DNA from: Candidatus Gastranaerophilales bacterium
GTDB lineage: Bacteria; Cyanobacteriota; Vampirovibrionia; Gastranaerophilales; Gastranaerophilaceae
Direction: 5' to 3'
Assembly (NCBI GenBank): GCA_003150395.1
Contig: QAMI01000031.1
Coordinates: 1-24,022, forward strand
DNA: 24,022 nucleotides
The position numbers were made by a program, and so were the translations under genes. Below the pieces are notes generated by a model. It saw only the letters and a list, made by a program, of their open reading frames with translations, had not been told where the DNA came from and did not search any database. Below are positions 13,948 to 21,858 of the stretch, piece after piece; positions within the stretch are counted from its first letter, which is position 1, and every line of letters starts with the position of its first letter.

Positions 13948-16790
13948 GACGCACCTGCACTAATGTCAACCAAAAGCGGAACTTTAAAAGGTTGTCCAAG
14001 CTCCATAGCTTCCAAAACCAATGATTTTACCTGTTCCAATTCCGATTTCTTAACTTCAAGAACAAGTTCATCGTGAACTTGCACAATCATTTTTGATTCC
14101 AAATTATTTTCAATAAGTTTGTTATTCAAATCAATCATTGCAACCTTAATCAAATCTGCAGCAGTTCCTTGCATAGGATGATTGATTGCTGCACGCTTTG
14201 CAAACTCACGAACCTGAGTATTTGAACTGTTCATCTCTGTTTCTAAATGACGTTTTCGGCCGTAAATTGATTCTACATAACCTTTTTTTTCTGCAAAAGC
14301 GACTATTTCCGTCATATATTTTTTTACACCGGGATATGTTTTAAAATATTTTTTAATAAAATCTTCCGCTTCTTCCCAGGTAATTCCGAGCGCTTTTGCA
14401 AGGCCATAACGGCTTTGACCGTAAATAATTCCAAAGTTTACAGCTTTCGCTTTATAACGCATTTCTTTTGTAACTTCCTCTACAGGAACATCAAAAACCT
14501 TTGAGGCCGTGAGTGTATGAACATCAATACCTGATTTAAAAGCATTTATCAGCTGTTTGTCACCGGAAATATGCGCAAGAAGTCTCAACTCAATCTGCGA
14601 ATAATCAGCCGATAAAATTACATAATTGCGCTTATCGCGAGGAACAAAAGCATTTCGGATTTTATTTCCTTCTTCTGTTCTAATCGGAATATTTTGTAAA
14701 TTAGGATTTGAAGAAGAAAGCCTTCCGGTTGCAGTAATTGTTTGGTTGTATGAGGTATGGATACGACCGTCAATAGGATTAATCAGCCCGGGAAGCGCCT
14801 CTGTATAAGTTGAACGCAATTTAGTAAACTTTCTGTATTGCAAAATCAAGTCAGCAATTTCATATTCCTGCGCTAACTCCTCTAAAACCTCAGCACTGGT
14901 CGAAAGTTTTTTACTTTTCTTCTTCTTTTTTGTTCCAAGTTGGAGCTTTTCAAAAAGGATTTCGCCAACCTGACGGGGTGAATTTAAATTGAAACCTTCA
15001 CCTGCAAGCTGATAAATTTTTCGCTCTAGCCTTCGGACAACGCCTTCCATAGACTGCGAAAGCTTTTGTAAATAATCTACATCAATAGATACACCAATAT
15101 ATTCCATATCAGCAAGAACAAGCGACAATGGAAGTTCAATTGTGCGCAAAAGTTTAAGCTCTTTTTTATCAAGTTCTTTGCACCAAAATTGTGTCAAATC
15201 GATAATTGTAGCCGCAACGTCCACACCATAGCCAAAAACGCCTTCACAAGTTGCAGCAAGAATACCAATTCTCTTTTTGCGGCTGGCTTCGAACGGAGCA
15301 AACTCGCACATAATATGATTAATACGCTCAATTGCCTGAACATCTAAATCATGATTTCTTGCAGGTTCATTAACATAACTTGCAAGCATTACATCAAAAA
15401 CAAGTCCGTTTAACTTAAGCTTCAAAGCTCTGAAAACATTGTATTCAACTTTTGCATCATAAGTAATTTTTTTGATTTCGGCACTTTCAATAATTGGTTT
15501 TAAAGCCTCAATCACAAATTCCGGCGAAAGTTGTCCCTCCCCGCCTACGGGTACATAAAAAGCCTTTGTTTTAGTATCATCAATTTCAGAAATTGACAAA
15601 TCATCAGTATATTTTAAATTTTCATTTATTGCAAAAGCAAAACCGCGAAGTTTAACCTCAATTGCACTTTGAGTCTCACCTATGGCTTTAAGAGCAAAAA
15701 TACGGCTTTCGTCAAGAGTTTGGATAAGTTTGGCCAATCCCTGTGCATCTTTAACTTCTTCTTTTTCATACTTTAAATCAAATTTGTTCATTTCGGTTTG
15801 AACAGCCTCACTAAAAAGTCCGAGCTGACCATTTGCCTGCACTGTGTTAGCTTGAATTTGAAAAGGTCGAACATCTTGAGTTTTTAAAGTACGGTCAAAT
15901 GAAGTTAAAATAGAGTTGATATTTCTCAAAAAGCTGTAAAACTGCATCTTTGTTAAAAATTCAGTAACAGCCTTCACGTCCGGCAATTCAATATTTGTAA
16001 GCGAAAAATCAAATTCAATATCAACATTACGAATAATTGTTGCCAGAAATTGGCTGAGTTTCGCAATATCTTTACCATTACAGATTTTGTCCCTCAAAGC
16101 CTTTTCCGGAATGTTTTCGCAATCCGCAAGAATGTTTTCTAAATTTTTATATTTTTCAAGCAGTTTTTGAGCAGTTTTTTCGCCAACGCCCTTGATGCCC
16201 GGAATGCAGTCAGAAGTGTCACCTCTCAAGGCTTTATAATCTACAACCTGATTTGGATAAACACCAAGTTTTTCATAGATTTTTTCCCAATCGTATTCAA
16301 TCAATTCACCTTTAGATGGCAATATAACCTTGACACAGCCGTTTTCATCAACAAGCTGGAATGCGTCCTGGTCGCCTGTCAAAATCAAAACGTTATGCCC
16401 GAGTTCACAAGCTTCTTTAGAAATAGTACCGATTACATCATCGGCTTCAAAACCTTCCTTTGTATAAATCGGAATATTAAATGCACGCAAGCCTTCATAA
16501 ATCAAATCCATCTGGATTTTCATCGGATCAGGCATTGCACGGCGGTTTGATTTGTATTCGGCGTACTTTTCTACACGGAAAGTCTGATGGCTGACATCAA
16601 ATGCCACTGCAATTGCATCAGGATTAAGAGTTTTATTCTTCAGCAAATCAAAAATTGCTTTGAAAAATCCATATACAGCCCAACTTGGTGTGCCGTCTGT
16701 AGTTTTCATGTTTGTTCTCTCAAGCGCGTAATATTGCCTGAAAGCAAGCGCATGTCCATCAATTAAAATTAAAGTTTTTCCATTTTGCAT
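13935..16790 (-). CDS. polA: DNA polymerase I, proofreading domain apparently inactive
   Basis: 951 residues; removes RNA primers and fills gaps in replication and repair. The 5'-3' exonuclease domain (about 1-300) is intact: LILIDGHALAFRQYY, GFEADDVIG, LTGDQDAFQLV and DYKALRGDTSDCIPGIKGVGEKTA. The polymerase domain has motif A DYSQIELRLLAH (729-740), motif B with RYKAKAVNFGIIYG (778-791, Phe in the O-helix) and motif C QVHDELVLEV (904-913). The middle 3'-5' exonuclease domain (about 320-540) keeps the fold, for example the HDLD at 480-483, but the DxE of Exo I is replaced (FALKAIGETQS), and Exo II and Exo III lack their aspartates (about 443-452, and YGVDV at 521-525). So it probably cannot proofread, as in Taq and Bacillus enzymes. 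No Shine-Dalgarno sequence precedes the ATG. Confidence 0.96.
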   Translation of the reverse strand: MQNGKTLILIDGHALAFRQYYALERTNMKTTDGTPSWAVYGFFKAIFDLLKNKTLNPDAIAVAFDVSHQTFRVEKYAEYKSNRRAMPDPMKIQMDLIYEGLRAFNIPIYTKEGFEADDVIGTISKEACELGHNVLILTGDQDAFQLVDENGCVKVILPSKGELIEYDWEKIYEKLGVYPNQVVDYKALRGDTSDCIPGIKGVGEKTAQKLLEKYKNLENILADCENIPEKALRDKICNGKDIAKLSQFLATIIRNVDIEFDFSLTNIELPDVKAVTEFLTKMQFYSFLRNINSILTSFDRTLKTQDVRPFQIQANTVQANGQLGLFSEAVQTEMNKFDLKYEKEEVKDAQGLAKLIQTLDESRIFALKAIGETQSAIEVKLRGFAFAINENLKYTDDLSISEIDDTKTKAFYVPVGGEGQLSPEFVIEALKPIIESAEIKKITYDAKVEYNVFRALKLKLNGLVFDVMLASYVNEPARNHDLDVQAIERINHIMCEFAPFEASRKKRIGILAATCEGVFGYGVDVAATIIDLTQFWCKELDKKELKLLRTIELPLSLVLADMEYIGVSIDVDYLQKLSQSMEGVVRRLERKIYQLAGEGFNLNSPRQVGEILFEKLQLGTKKKKKSKKLSTSAEVLEELAQEYEIADLILQYRKFTKLRSTYTEALPGLINPIDGRIHTSYNQTITATGRLSSSNPNLQNIPIRTEEGNKIRNAFVPRDKRNYVILSADYSQIELRLLAHISGDKQLINAFKSGIDVHTLTASKVFDVPVEEVTKEMRYKAKAVNFGIIYGQSRYGLAKALGITWEEAEDFIKKYFKTYPGVKKYMTEIVAFAEKKGYVESIYGRKRHLETEMNSSNTQVREFAKRAAINHPMQGTAADLIKVAMIDLNNKLIENNLESKMIVQVHDELVLEVKKSELEQVKSLVLEAMELGQPFKVPLLVDISAGASWKE

Positions 16791-16810
16791 ATAAACATTT
16801 TTTCACAAAT

Positions 16811-16838
16811 ATAATAGTTTGACAAATATGTTAAGCAA
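16811..16838 (-). promoter_or_regulatory. Putative polA promoter
   Basis: On the minus strand TTGCTT (16833-16838) and TATTAT (16811-16816) are 16 bases apart. The predicted leader is about 15 bases long and holds no Shine-Dalgarno sequence. Confidence 0.45.
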
Positions 16839-16872
16839 TAATAAAATGAAAAATTTTATGAATAAATAAGTA

Positions 16873-16897
16873 AAAAGCGGGATTATAACCCGCTTTT
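16873..16897 (-). terminator. Intrinsic terminator of the tig-clpP-clpX operon
   Basis: A nine-base-pair stem is formed by AAAAGCGGG (16873-16881) and CCCGCTTTT (16889-16897) with the loop ATTATAA. It overlaps the clpX stop codon and ends in a T tract on the minus strand. Confidence 0.85.
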
Positions 16898-18203
16898 AAG
16901 CAATTATTTCTTTATCGCTGCCATCGTTTTTTGTCGGAAGTTTAATAAGCTCAGCTTTATTTCTGTTTCGAACCATGTCCGCTGTAATAACAAATTTATC
17001 GATATTTGCTTTTGTCGGAACATCATACATGATATCAAGCATAAGTTCTTCAACAATTGAACGAAGAGCACGGGCACCGGTTTTTCTTTTCATTGCCTCC
17101 TGTGCAATCAAGTCAACCGCTTCCGGTTCAAATTCCAAATCAACGCCATCCATTTCCATTAAACATTTGTACTGTTTAAGAACTGCATTTTTAGGTTCAG
17201 TCAAAATATTTTTCAACGCTTTTTCATTCAGCTGGTCAAGAACTGCATAAATTGGAACACGACCGATAAATTCAGGTATTAAACCGAATTTAACCAAATC
17301 ATCCGGCTGTAATTTTTTGAGAAGTTTAACAGCATTTGCATCCTTATCAGCTTGTGAGGCAGGAGCTTTAGCTCCAAATCCAACTGTTGAGCCATCATTT
17401 GTTCTACGTTCAATTATTTTTTCTAAACCGACAAACGCGCCGCCAACAATGAACAAAATATTGCTGGTATCGATTTCAATGAATTCCTGATGCGGATGTT
17501 TGCGGCCACCCTGGGGCGGAACATGCGCAACAGTACCTTCAATCATTTTCAAAAGCGCCTGTTGAACACCTTCACCTGAAACATCACGTGTAATAGAGGT
17601 GTTTTCAGATTTTCTTGAAATCTTATCAATTTCGTCAATATATATAATGCCTCGTTCAGCTTTCGCACTATCAAAATCTGCATTTTGATAAAGACGAAGT
17701 AGGATATTTTCAACGTCATCACCAACATAACCTGCTTCGGTTAAAGTCGTAGCATCAGCAACCGCAAACGGCACATCTAACATTTTAGCAAGAGTTTGCG
17801 CTAACAAAGTTTTACCGCTGCCAGTCGGACCTACAAGAAGAATGTTTGATTTCTGAATTTCAACATTATCTTTTAAATTAGTACTCTTGTTGTGCTTTAG
17901 ACGTTTGTAATGATTATAAACAGCAACAGCAAGAACCTTTTTGGCATCATCCTGACCGATAATATATTGGTCTAGATATTCTTTAATTTCATGCGGTTTT
18001 GGAATAGGTTTTTCTTCTTTTGGGTTGTTTTCAACTTCGTCTTTTTCTTTTCCTTCAAAAAATTCTTCATCCAGAATTTCATTACAAAGTTCAACACACT
18101 CATCGCAAATATATACCTCAGGGCCTGCAATTAATTTCTTAACCTGGTCCTGCGACTTGCCGCAAAACGAACATTTTAATCTGCTGTCATCATGTTTAGG
18201 CAT
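16896..18203 (-). CDS. clpX: ATP-dependent Clp protease ATP-binding subunit ClpX
   Basis: AAA+ unfoldase that recognises tagged proteins, unfolds them and threads them into ClpP; 435 residues, usual length. The N-terminal C4 zinc-binding domain has CSFCGK (Cys11, Cys14) and CDEC (Cys33, Cys36). Walker A is GPTGSGKT (125-132), the pore loop is GYVG (158-161), and Walker B is IIYIDEID (186-192). The RKH loop GGRKHPH is near 232-238. The ClpP-docking loop reads VGF (274-276) where IGF is common, a mild change that should still dock. Sensor 2 GARALRSIVEE is near the end. AAGGAG lies just upstream of the ATG. It is the last gene of tig-clpP-clpX, 12 bases after clpP, and is closed by a terminator. 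Confidence 0.98.
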   Translation of the reverse strand: MPKHDDSRLKCSFCGKSQDQVKKLIAGPEVYICDECVELCNEILDEEFFEGKEKDEVENNPKEEKPIPKPHEIKEYLDQYIIGQDDAKKVLAVAVYNHYKRLKHNKSTNLKDNVEIQKSNILLVGPTGSGKTLLAQTLAKMLDVPFAVADATTLTEAGYVGDDVENILLRLYQNADFDSAKAERGIIYIDEIDKISRKSENTSITRDVSGEGVQQALLKMIEGTVAHVPPQGGRKHPHQEFIEIDTSNILFIVGGAFVGLEKIIERRTNDGSTVGFGAKAPASQADKDANAVKLLKKLQPDDLVKFGLIPEFIGRVPIYAVLDQLNEKALKNILTEPKNAVLKQYKCLMEMDGVDLEFEPEAVDLIAQEAMKRKTGARALRSIVEELMLDIMYDVPTKANIDKFVITADMVRNRNKAELIKLPTKNDGSDKEIIA

Positions 18204-18215
18204 TTTTTCTCCTTT

Positions 18216-18809
18216 TTAGCCTTTAACTCCGTCACGGGTAACGACTTTATCAATCATACCGTATTCAAGAGCTTCAGCCGGTGTCATGATATAATCTCTG
18301 TCAGTATCTTTTTCAATTTTTTTCAAAGACTGGCCGGTATTGTTTGAAAGGATTTCATTCAATGTTTTCTTAATTCTGATAATTTCAGCAGCCTGAATTT
18401 CAATATCAGTAGCCTGGCCTTGAGCCCCTCCTAGAGGCTGGTGGATAAGAACTCTTGAATGCGGCAAAGCCATTCTCTTGCCTTTAGTACCGGCAGCCAG
18501 AAGGAATGCTCCCATAGAAGCTGCCTGACCAAGACAAATCGTTGAAACATCAGCTCTGATGTGCTGCATTGTGTCGTAAATTGCCAAACCTGCAGTTACG
18601 CTTCCGCCCGGGCTGTTGATGTATAACATAATATCTTTTTCAGGGTTTTCGCTATCCAGCAGTAACAATTGTGCGACAAGCAAGTTGGCTACCATATCGT
18701 CAATAGGTGTTCCAAGGAAGATAATTCTTTCTCTTAACAATCTTGAAAAGATATCAAAAGAACGTTCTCCTCTGCTTGATTGTTCAATTACAACAGGTAC
18801 AAAGCTCAT
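18216..18809 (-). CDS. clpP: ATP-dependent Clp protease proteolytic subunit ClpP
   Basis: Serine peptidase that forms the two-ring, 14-subunit proteolytic chamber; 197 residues. The N-terminus has PVVIEQSSRGERSFDIFSRLL, typical of ClpP with a short propeptide. The catalytic triad is complete: Ser98 in GQAASMGAFLLAAG, His123 in PHSRVLIHQPLGG, and Asp172 in DTDRDYIMTPAEALEYGMID. The oxyanion-hole segment NSPGGSVTAGLAIYDTM is present. It lies between tig and clpX, 52 bases after tig and 12 before clpX. A promoter-like sequence in the tig-clpP gap could allow expression of clpPX apart from tig. An AAGGA ribosome site precedes the ATG. Only one ClpP is seen here; cyanobacterial relatives often have several. 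Confidence 0.98.
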   Translation of the reverse strand: MSFVPVVIEQSSRGERSFDIFSRLLRERIIFLGTPIDDMVANLLVAQLLLLDSENPEKDIMLYINSPGGSVTAGLAIYDTMQHIRADVSTICLGQAASMGAFLLAAGTKGKRMALPHSRVLIHQPLGGAQGQATDIEIQAAEIIRIKKTLNEILSNNTGQSLKKIEKDTDRDYIMTPAEALEYGMIDKVVTRDGVKG

Positions 18810-18832
18810 GTTTAATTTTCCTTTCTTATTTC

Positions 18833-18861
18833 ATTATAGTATTTTATTTATTTATTTCCAC
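18833..18861 (-). promoter_or_regulatory. Possible internal promoter for clpP-clpX
   Basis: On the minus strand a perfect TATAAT (18833-18838) has GTGGAA (18856-18861) 17 bases upstream, within the 52-base tig-clpP gap. The -35 is weak. Confidence 0.35.
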
Positions 18862-20166
18862 TTACTTTTTAGCAGGAACAAGTTCAACAGAATTCTTTTC
18901 CATTAAGAAATCTCTAACTTTGTCGTTGAGAGCCTGCTGGGAAAGTGAAGCAATAACTTCAGGATTTTTACCAAGCTGTTTCATCAAATCAGTTTGACTC
19001 ATACCGTAAGCCGCACCAAGCTGAGAGAATTTTTTGTGCAAATCTTGCGGATCAAGCTTGATATTTTCTTCTTTTGCAATTTTGTCAATAACAAGCGAGT
19101 TTTTAATTCTTGTTTTTGCATCTTCTTTAATTGTTTCAGAAAGGCTTTCTGCCCCTTGAGTTTTTTCTAAAGCTTCCCAAGTCAAACCTTGAGCCTGAAG
19201 CCTTTGTTTATAATCGTTTGTCAAAGATTCAGCTTCTCTGTCAATCATAGCCTGCGGAATCTCTACAGAAGCAGCTTCAATAACTTTTGCAAAAACTGCA
19301 TTTTCAGAATTCTGTCTGTTTGTATTTTCTTTTTGAGTATCTAAATATTTTTGAATATCAGCTTTAAATTCATCAACTGTCTTAAAAGGTCCGACTTTTT
19401 GAGCAAAAGCATCATTTAATTCAGGAACTTTTCTTTCTTTAATTTCGTTTAACTTGATTTTAAATACTGCTGGCTGACCTTTTAATTTTTGATCATGGTA
19501 TTCTTCCGGGAAAGTTACATTGATATCAAACTCATCACCGATATTTTTACCCACAATCTGTTCCGCGAAGCCAGGTATAAAGTTTGAATGCCCTAAGTCC
19601 AGCGGGTAATTTTTAGCATCACCGCCAGCAATCTTTTCACCATTTACAGTACCTTCAAAATCAATAACCGCAATGTCAGTATCCTTCGCTGGTCTGCCTA
19701 CAACAATTTCTTGGGTTGCATATTGATTTAATACATTATTTAAAGCTTTTTCGAAAGCATCTTCAGGAACTTCAGCACTTTCAACTTCAACTTTCAAATC
19801 CTTGTAAGCTCCAAGAACAACTTCAGGTCTTGTTTCAACTTTGACTTCAGCGGTCAAGTCCTGACCTACTGTAAAATCAAATTTTGTAATGTAAGGCTGA
19901 GTAATAACATCAAGATTATTTTCTTTAACAGCTTCTGCAATTGCTTTTGGCATTAAAGATTCCAAAGCTTCCTGTTTTATCCTTTCGGCACCTACATGTC
20001 TTTCAACAACAGCGCGCGGCGCTTTGCCGCGGCGGAAGCCGTCAACATTGACATATTGTGCAATTCTTTTGGCTGCTTCATCATAAGCTTTTGCCGCATC
20101 TTTTGCTGGAATTGTGATATCTATTTTGTAAATGTTGTCATTTTCTTTTTCTACTGTAAATTTCAT
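18862..20166 (-). CDS. tig: Trigger factor, ribosome-associated chaperone
   Basis: 434 residues, standard length. Trigger factor binds the ribosome exit tunnel next to L23 and shields new chains. The N-terminal domain carries the ribosome-docking loop GFRRGKAP (43-50), at the same position as in E. coli. The middle FKBP-type peptidyl-prolyl isomerase domain spans roughly 150-245, starting at DTDIAVIDFEGTVNGEKI and including LDLGHSNFIPGFAEQIVGKNIGDEFDI in family-typical order. The C-terminal helical chaperone arms follow, rich in Lys, Glu and Gln. It is the first gene of the conserved tig-clpP-clpX operon. A promoter lies upstream, and an AAAGGGA ribosome site precedes the ATG. Confidence 0.97.
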   Translation of the reverse strand: MKFTVEKENDNIYKIDITIPAKDAAKAYDEAAKRIAQYVNVDGFRRGKAPRAVVERHVGAERIKQEALESLMPKAIAEAVKENNLDVITQPYITKFDFTVGQDLTAEVKVETRPEVVLGAYKDLKVEVESAEVPEDAFEKALNNVLNQYATQEIVVGRPAKDTDIAVIDFEGTVNGEKIAGGDAKNYPLDLGHSNFIPGFAEQIVGKNIGDEFDINVTFPEEYHDQKLKGQPAVFKIKLNEIKERKVPELNDAFAQKVGPFKTVDEFKADIQKYLDTQKENTNRQNSENAVFAKVIEAASVEIPQAMIDREAESLTNDYKQRLQAQGLTWEALEKTQGAESLSETIKEDAKTRIKNSLVIDKIAKEENIKLDPQDLHKKFSQLGAAYGMSQTDLMKQLGKNPEVIASLSQQALNDKVRDFLMEKNSVELVPAKK

Positions 20167-20207
20167 AAATTTTCCCTTTTACTGATTATAAACGTATCTC
20201 TTTACAA

Positions 20208-20235
20208 ATTATATCCTAAAAAAGTTTTTGTGCAA
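20208..20235 (-). promoter_or_regulatory. Promoter of the tig-clpP-clpX operon
   Basis: On the minus strand TTGCAC (20230-20235), a 16-base spacer and a perfect TATAAT (20208-20213) give a leader of about 35 bases before tig. I see no heat-shock inverted repeat of the CIRCE type. Confidence 0.65.
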
Positions 20236-20272
20236 GTCCACTAAAAATAGGAAAAATATACTAAAACACAAC

Positions 20273-20299
20273 TTGCCAAATTAAAAATTATGTGATAAT
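20273..20299 (+). promoter_or_regulatory. Promoter of the acyltransferase-nitrilase-dacB cassette (near-leaderless)
   Basis: TTGCCA (20273-20278), a 15-base spacer and GATAAT (20294-20299) with a TGT extension in front. The -10 ends nine bases before the ATG at 20309, so the leader would be only about three bases. There is no Shine-Dalgarno sequence. Confidence 0.5.
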
Positions 20300-20308
20300 T
20301 ATATCTGT

Positions 20309-21013
20309 ATGGTTAGATTAATGCATAAGGGCAATGTAAAGTATTTTGCTGCAGCATTGAAAGGGATACTAAAAACACAAGAGATATTTACTCAACTTTT
20401 AAGCGTGAACCACCCTGAAGTAAAATCATGTATCTATGCAATGTGGCATGGAAATCAATTTTGTGTATACGGCTTGCCCGAAAGACATAAAGTAAACATT
20501 CTTGTAAGTAACTCACTTGACGGTGATATCATTACACATTGTCTCTACAGTCTTGGACTTAAAGCAGTAAGAGGTTCTACAGGCCGTAAAGGGTCTGTGG
20601 GCGGAACAATGCAGCTTTTAGATTGTCTTAAAGCCGGCGAATCTGCGGCAATTATGGTTGACGGTCCAAGGGGGCCTGTAAAAAAAGTAAAGGGAGGAAT
20701 TATAAAAATAGCGCAGATGGCTAATGTACCGATAGTACCTGTGCATTGGTATTCTCCACAGATTAATTTTATAAAAATTCCAAGCTGGGACGGAATGACC
20801 TCTCCTCTAGGCTTCACTAAAATAATAAATATTTACGGAGAGCCTATTTACGTCCCGCAAAACTTAACACCGGAAGACGAGAGAATATATAAAGAAAAAA
20901 TAGAAAAATCATTATTAGAACTTGAGAAAAATGCCCCGAAAATATTTGAGGAGGTTAAACAAGATATACCATGGAAACTAAATCTGGACTTAAATTATCC
21001 GCGCTTCAATTGA
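20309..21013 (+). CDS. DUF374 / lysophospholipid acyltransferase-like protein
   Basis: 234 residues of the DUF374 family, related to lysophospholipid acyltransferases (LPLAT/LpxL-like). Key elements: AMWHGNQF (44-51), where the His plays the role of the acyltransferase HxxxxD/HxN motif; SNSLDGD (67-73); the RGSTGRKGSVGG loop (88-99); DGPRGPVKKVKGG (118-130); and the later hydrophobic VPIVPVHWY. The family is thought to acylate a lipid or lipid A precursor at the inner membrane, but the substrate is not established. There is no strong transmembrane helix; a short hydrophobic region lies near the N-terminus. It is the first gene of a cassette in which the next gene starts 43 bases before its stop codon. 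Confidence 0.85.
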   Translation: MVRLMHKGNVKYFAAALKGILKTQEIFTQLLSVNHPEVKSCIYAMWHGNQFCVYGLPERHKVNILVSNSLDGDIITHCLYSLGLKAVRGSTGRKGSVGGTMQLLDCLKAGESAAIMVDGPRGPVKKVKGGIIKIAQMANVPIVPVHWYSPQINFIKIPSWDGMTSPLGFTKIINIYGEPIYVPQNLTPEDERIYKEKIEKSLLELEKNAPKIFEEVKQDIPWKLNLDLNYPRFN

Positions 21014-21858
21014 ATTCTGTAATAGGAAATAAGCAAGCTAATATTGAAAAAGTTTATACACTTGTAAGCCAAAATCTTGAAGCCGGAACAGATGTATTAA
21101 TACTGCCGGAAGTTTGGCCTGTAGGATGGGACTGTGAAGAATTTGAAAAAAGCGCTGAAAACATCAAAAACAGCTCCATTATACAATTTCTTTCAAAGCT
21201 TGCACTAAAATATAATGTTTATATAATTGGCGGGAGTTTCATAAGAAAAACAGATGACGGAAAACTTTATAACAGCTGTCCTGTGTTTAACAGAAACGGC
21301 GAATTAATTGCAATATACGATAAAAACCACTTATATTCATACTGCGGCTGCAATGAAGGTACCTACATAACCCCGGGTAAAAACGGAGTTGTTGTTGATA
21401 TTGACGGAATTAAAACAGGACTTACAATCTGCTATGATATCAGGTTTCCGGAAATTTTCAGAGAATACCGCAAAAATGATGTAAAACTAATTATAAATGC
21501 AGCAGCTTGGGGAGCCTCAAAACCTATTCCCTGGGAAGTTTTGACAAAAGCCCGCGCTATCGAAAACCAGGTTTATTTTGTTGCCTTAACACAATGCGGA
21601 CCGATAGATTTGGCAAACTGGAATATTGGACATTCAAGAATTATCAACTATCTTGGCGAAACAATCAGCGAAATAAAAAATCAAAAAGAAGGTTTGATGT
21701 CCTGCAATATTGCATTTGACTCAATGGAAGAATACAGAAAACAATGTCCTATATTAAATGACATTAAAGAAAAATATGAGGTGAAAGTTTATGAAAAAAC
21801 TGTTAATAACAATACTTCTTCTGGCTGCGGGATTGAGCGTACAAGCCCAAACTCCTAG
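20971..21858 (+). CDS. Carbon-nitrogen hydrolase (nitrilase superfamily)
   Basis: Cytosolic amidohydrolase of 295 residues with the complete Glu-Lys-Cys triad: Glu47 in LPEVWPVGWD, Lys118 in YDKNHLYSYCG, and Cys154 in TICYDIRFPE. The second conserved glutamate is in NEGTYITPG. The late motifs AAAWGASKPIPWEVL and ARAIENQVYFVALTQCG are typical. Family members include omega-amidase, C-N hydrolases of methionine salvage and metabolite-repair amidases; the substrate is not set by these motifs. The start lies 43 bases inside the acyltransferase gene. The last ~23 residues (VYEKTVNNNTSSGCGIERTSP and on) run past the usual family end and overlap the dacB signal-peptide codons by 68 bases in another frame, so this tail may be incidental. 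Confidence 0.88.
   Translation: METKSGLKLSALQLNSVIGNKQANIEKVYTLVSQNLEAGTDVLILPEVWPVGWDCEEFEKSAENIKNSSIIQFLSKLALKYNVYIIGGSFIRKTDDGKLYNSCPVFNRNGELIAIYDKNHLYSYCGCNEGTYITPGKNGVVVDIDGIKTGLTICYDIRFPEIFREYRKNDVKLIINAAAWGASKPIPWEVLTKARAIENQVYFVALTQCGPIDLANWNIGHSRIINYLGETISEIKNQKEGLMSCNIAFDSMEEYRKQCPILNDIKEKYEVKVYEKTVNNNTSSGCGIERTSPNS

Noticed and set aside
14890..14935. Lysine-rich run (KKKKKSKK, residues 621-628) in PolA as a frameshift or slippage site
   Set aside because: The frame continues into the conserved STSAEVLEEL, and a Lys-rich stretch is normal at this place in the thumb subdomain.
16167..16550. 127-codon open frame on the plus strand inside polA
   Set aside because: It lies antisense to well-conserved polA codons, has no ribosome site, and its translation (Phe/Ile/Asn-rich) resembles no protein.
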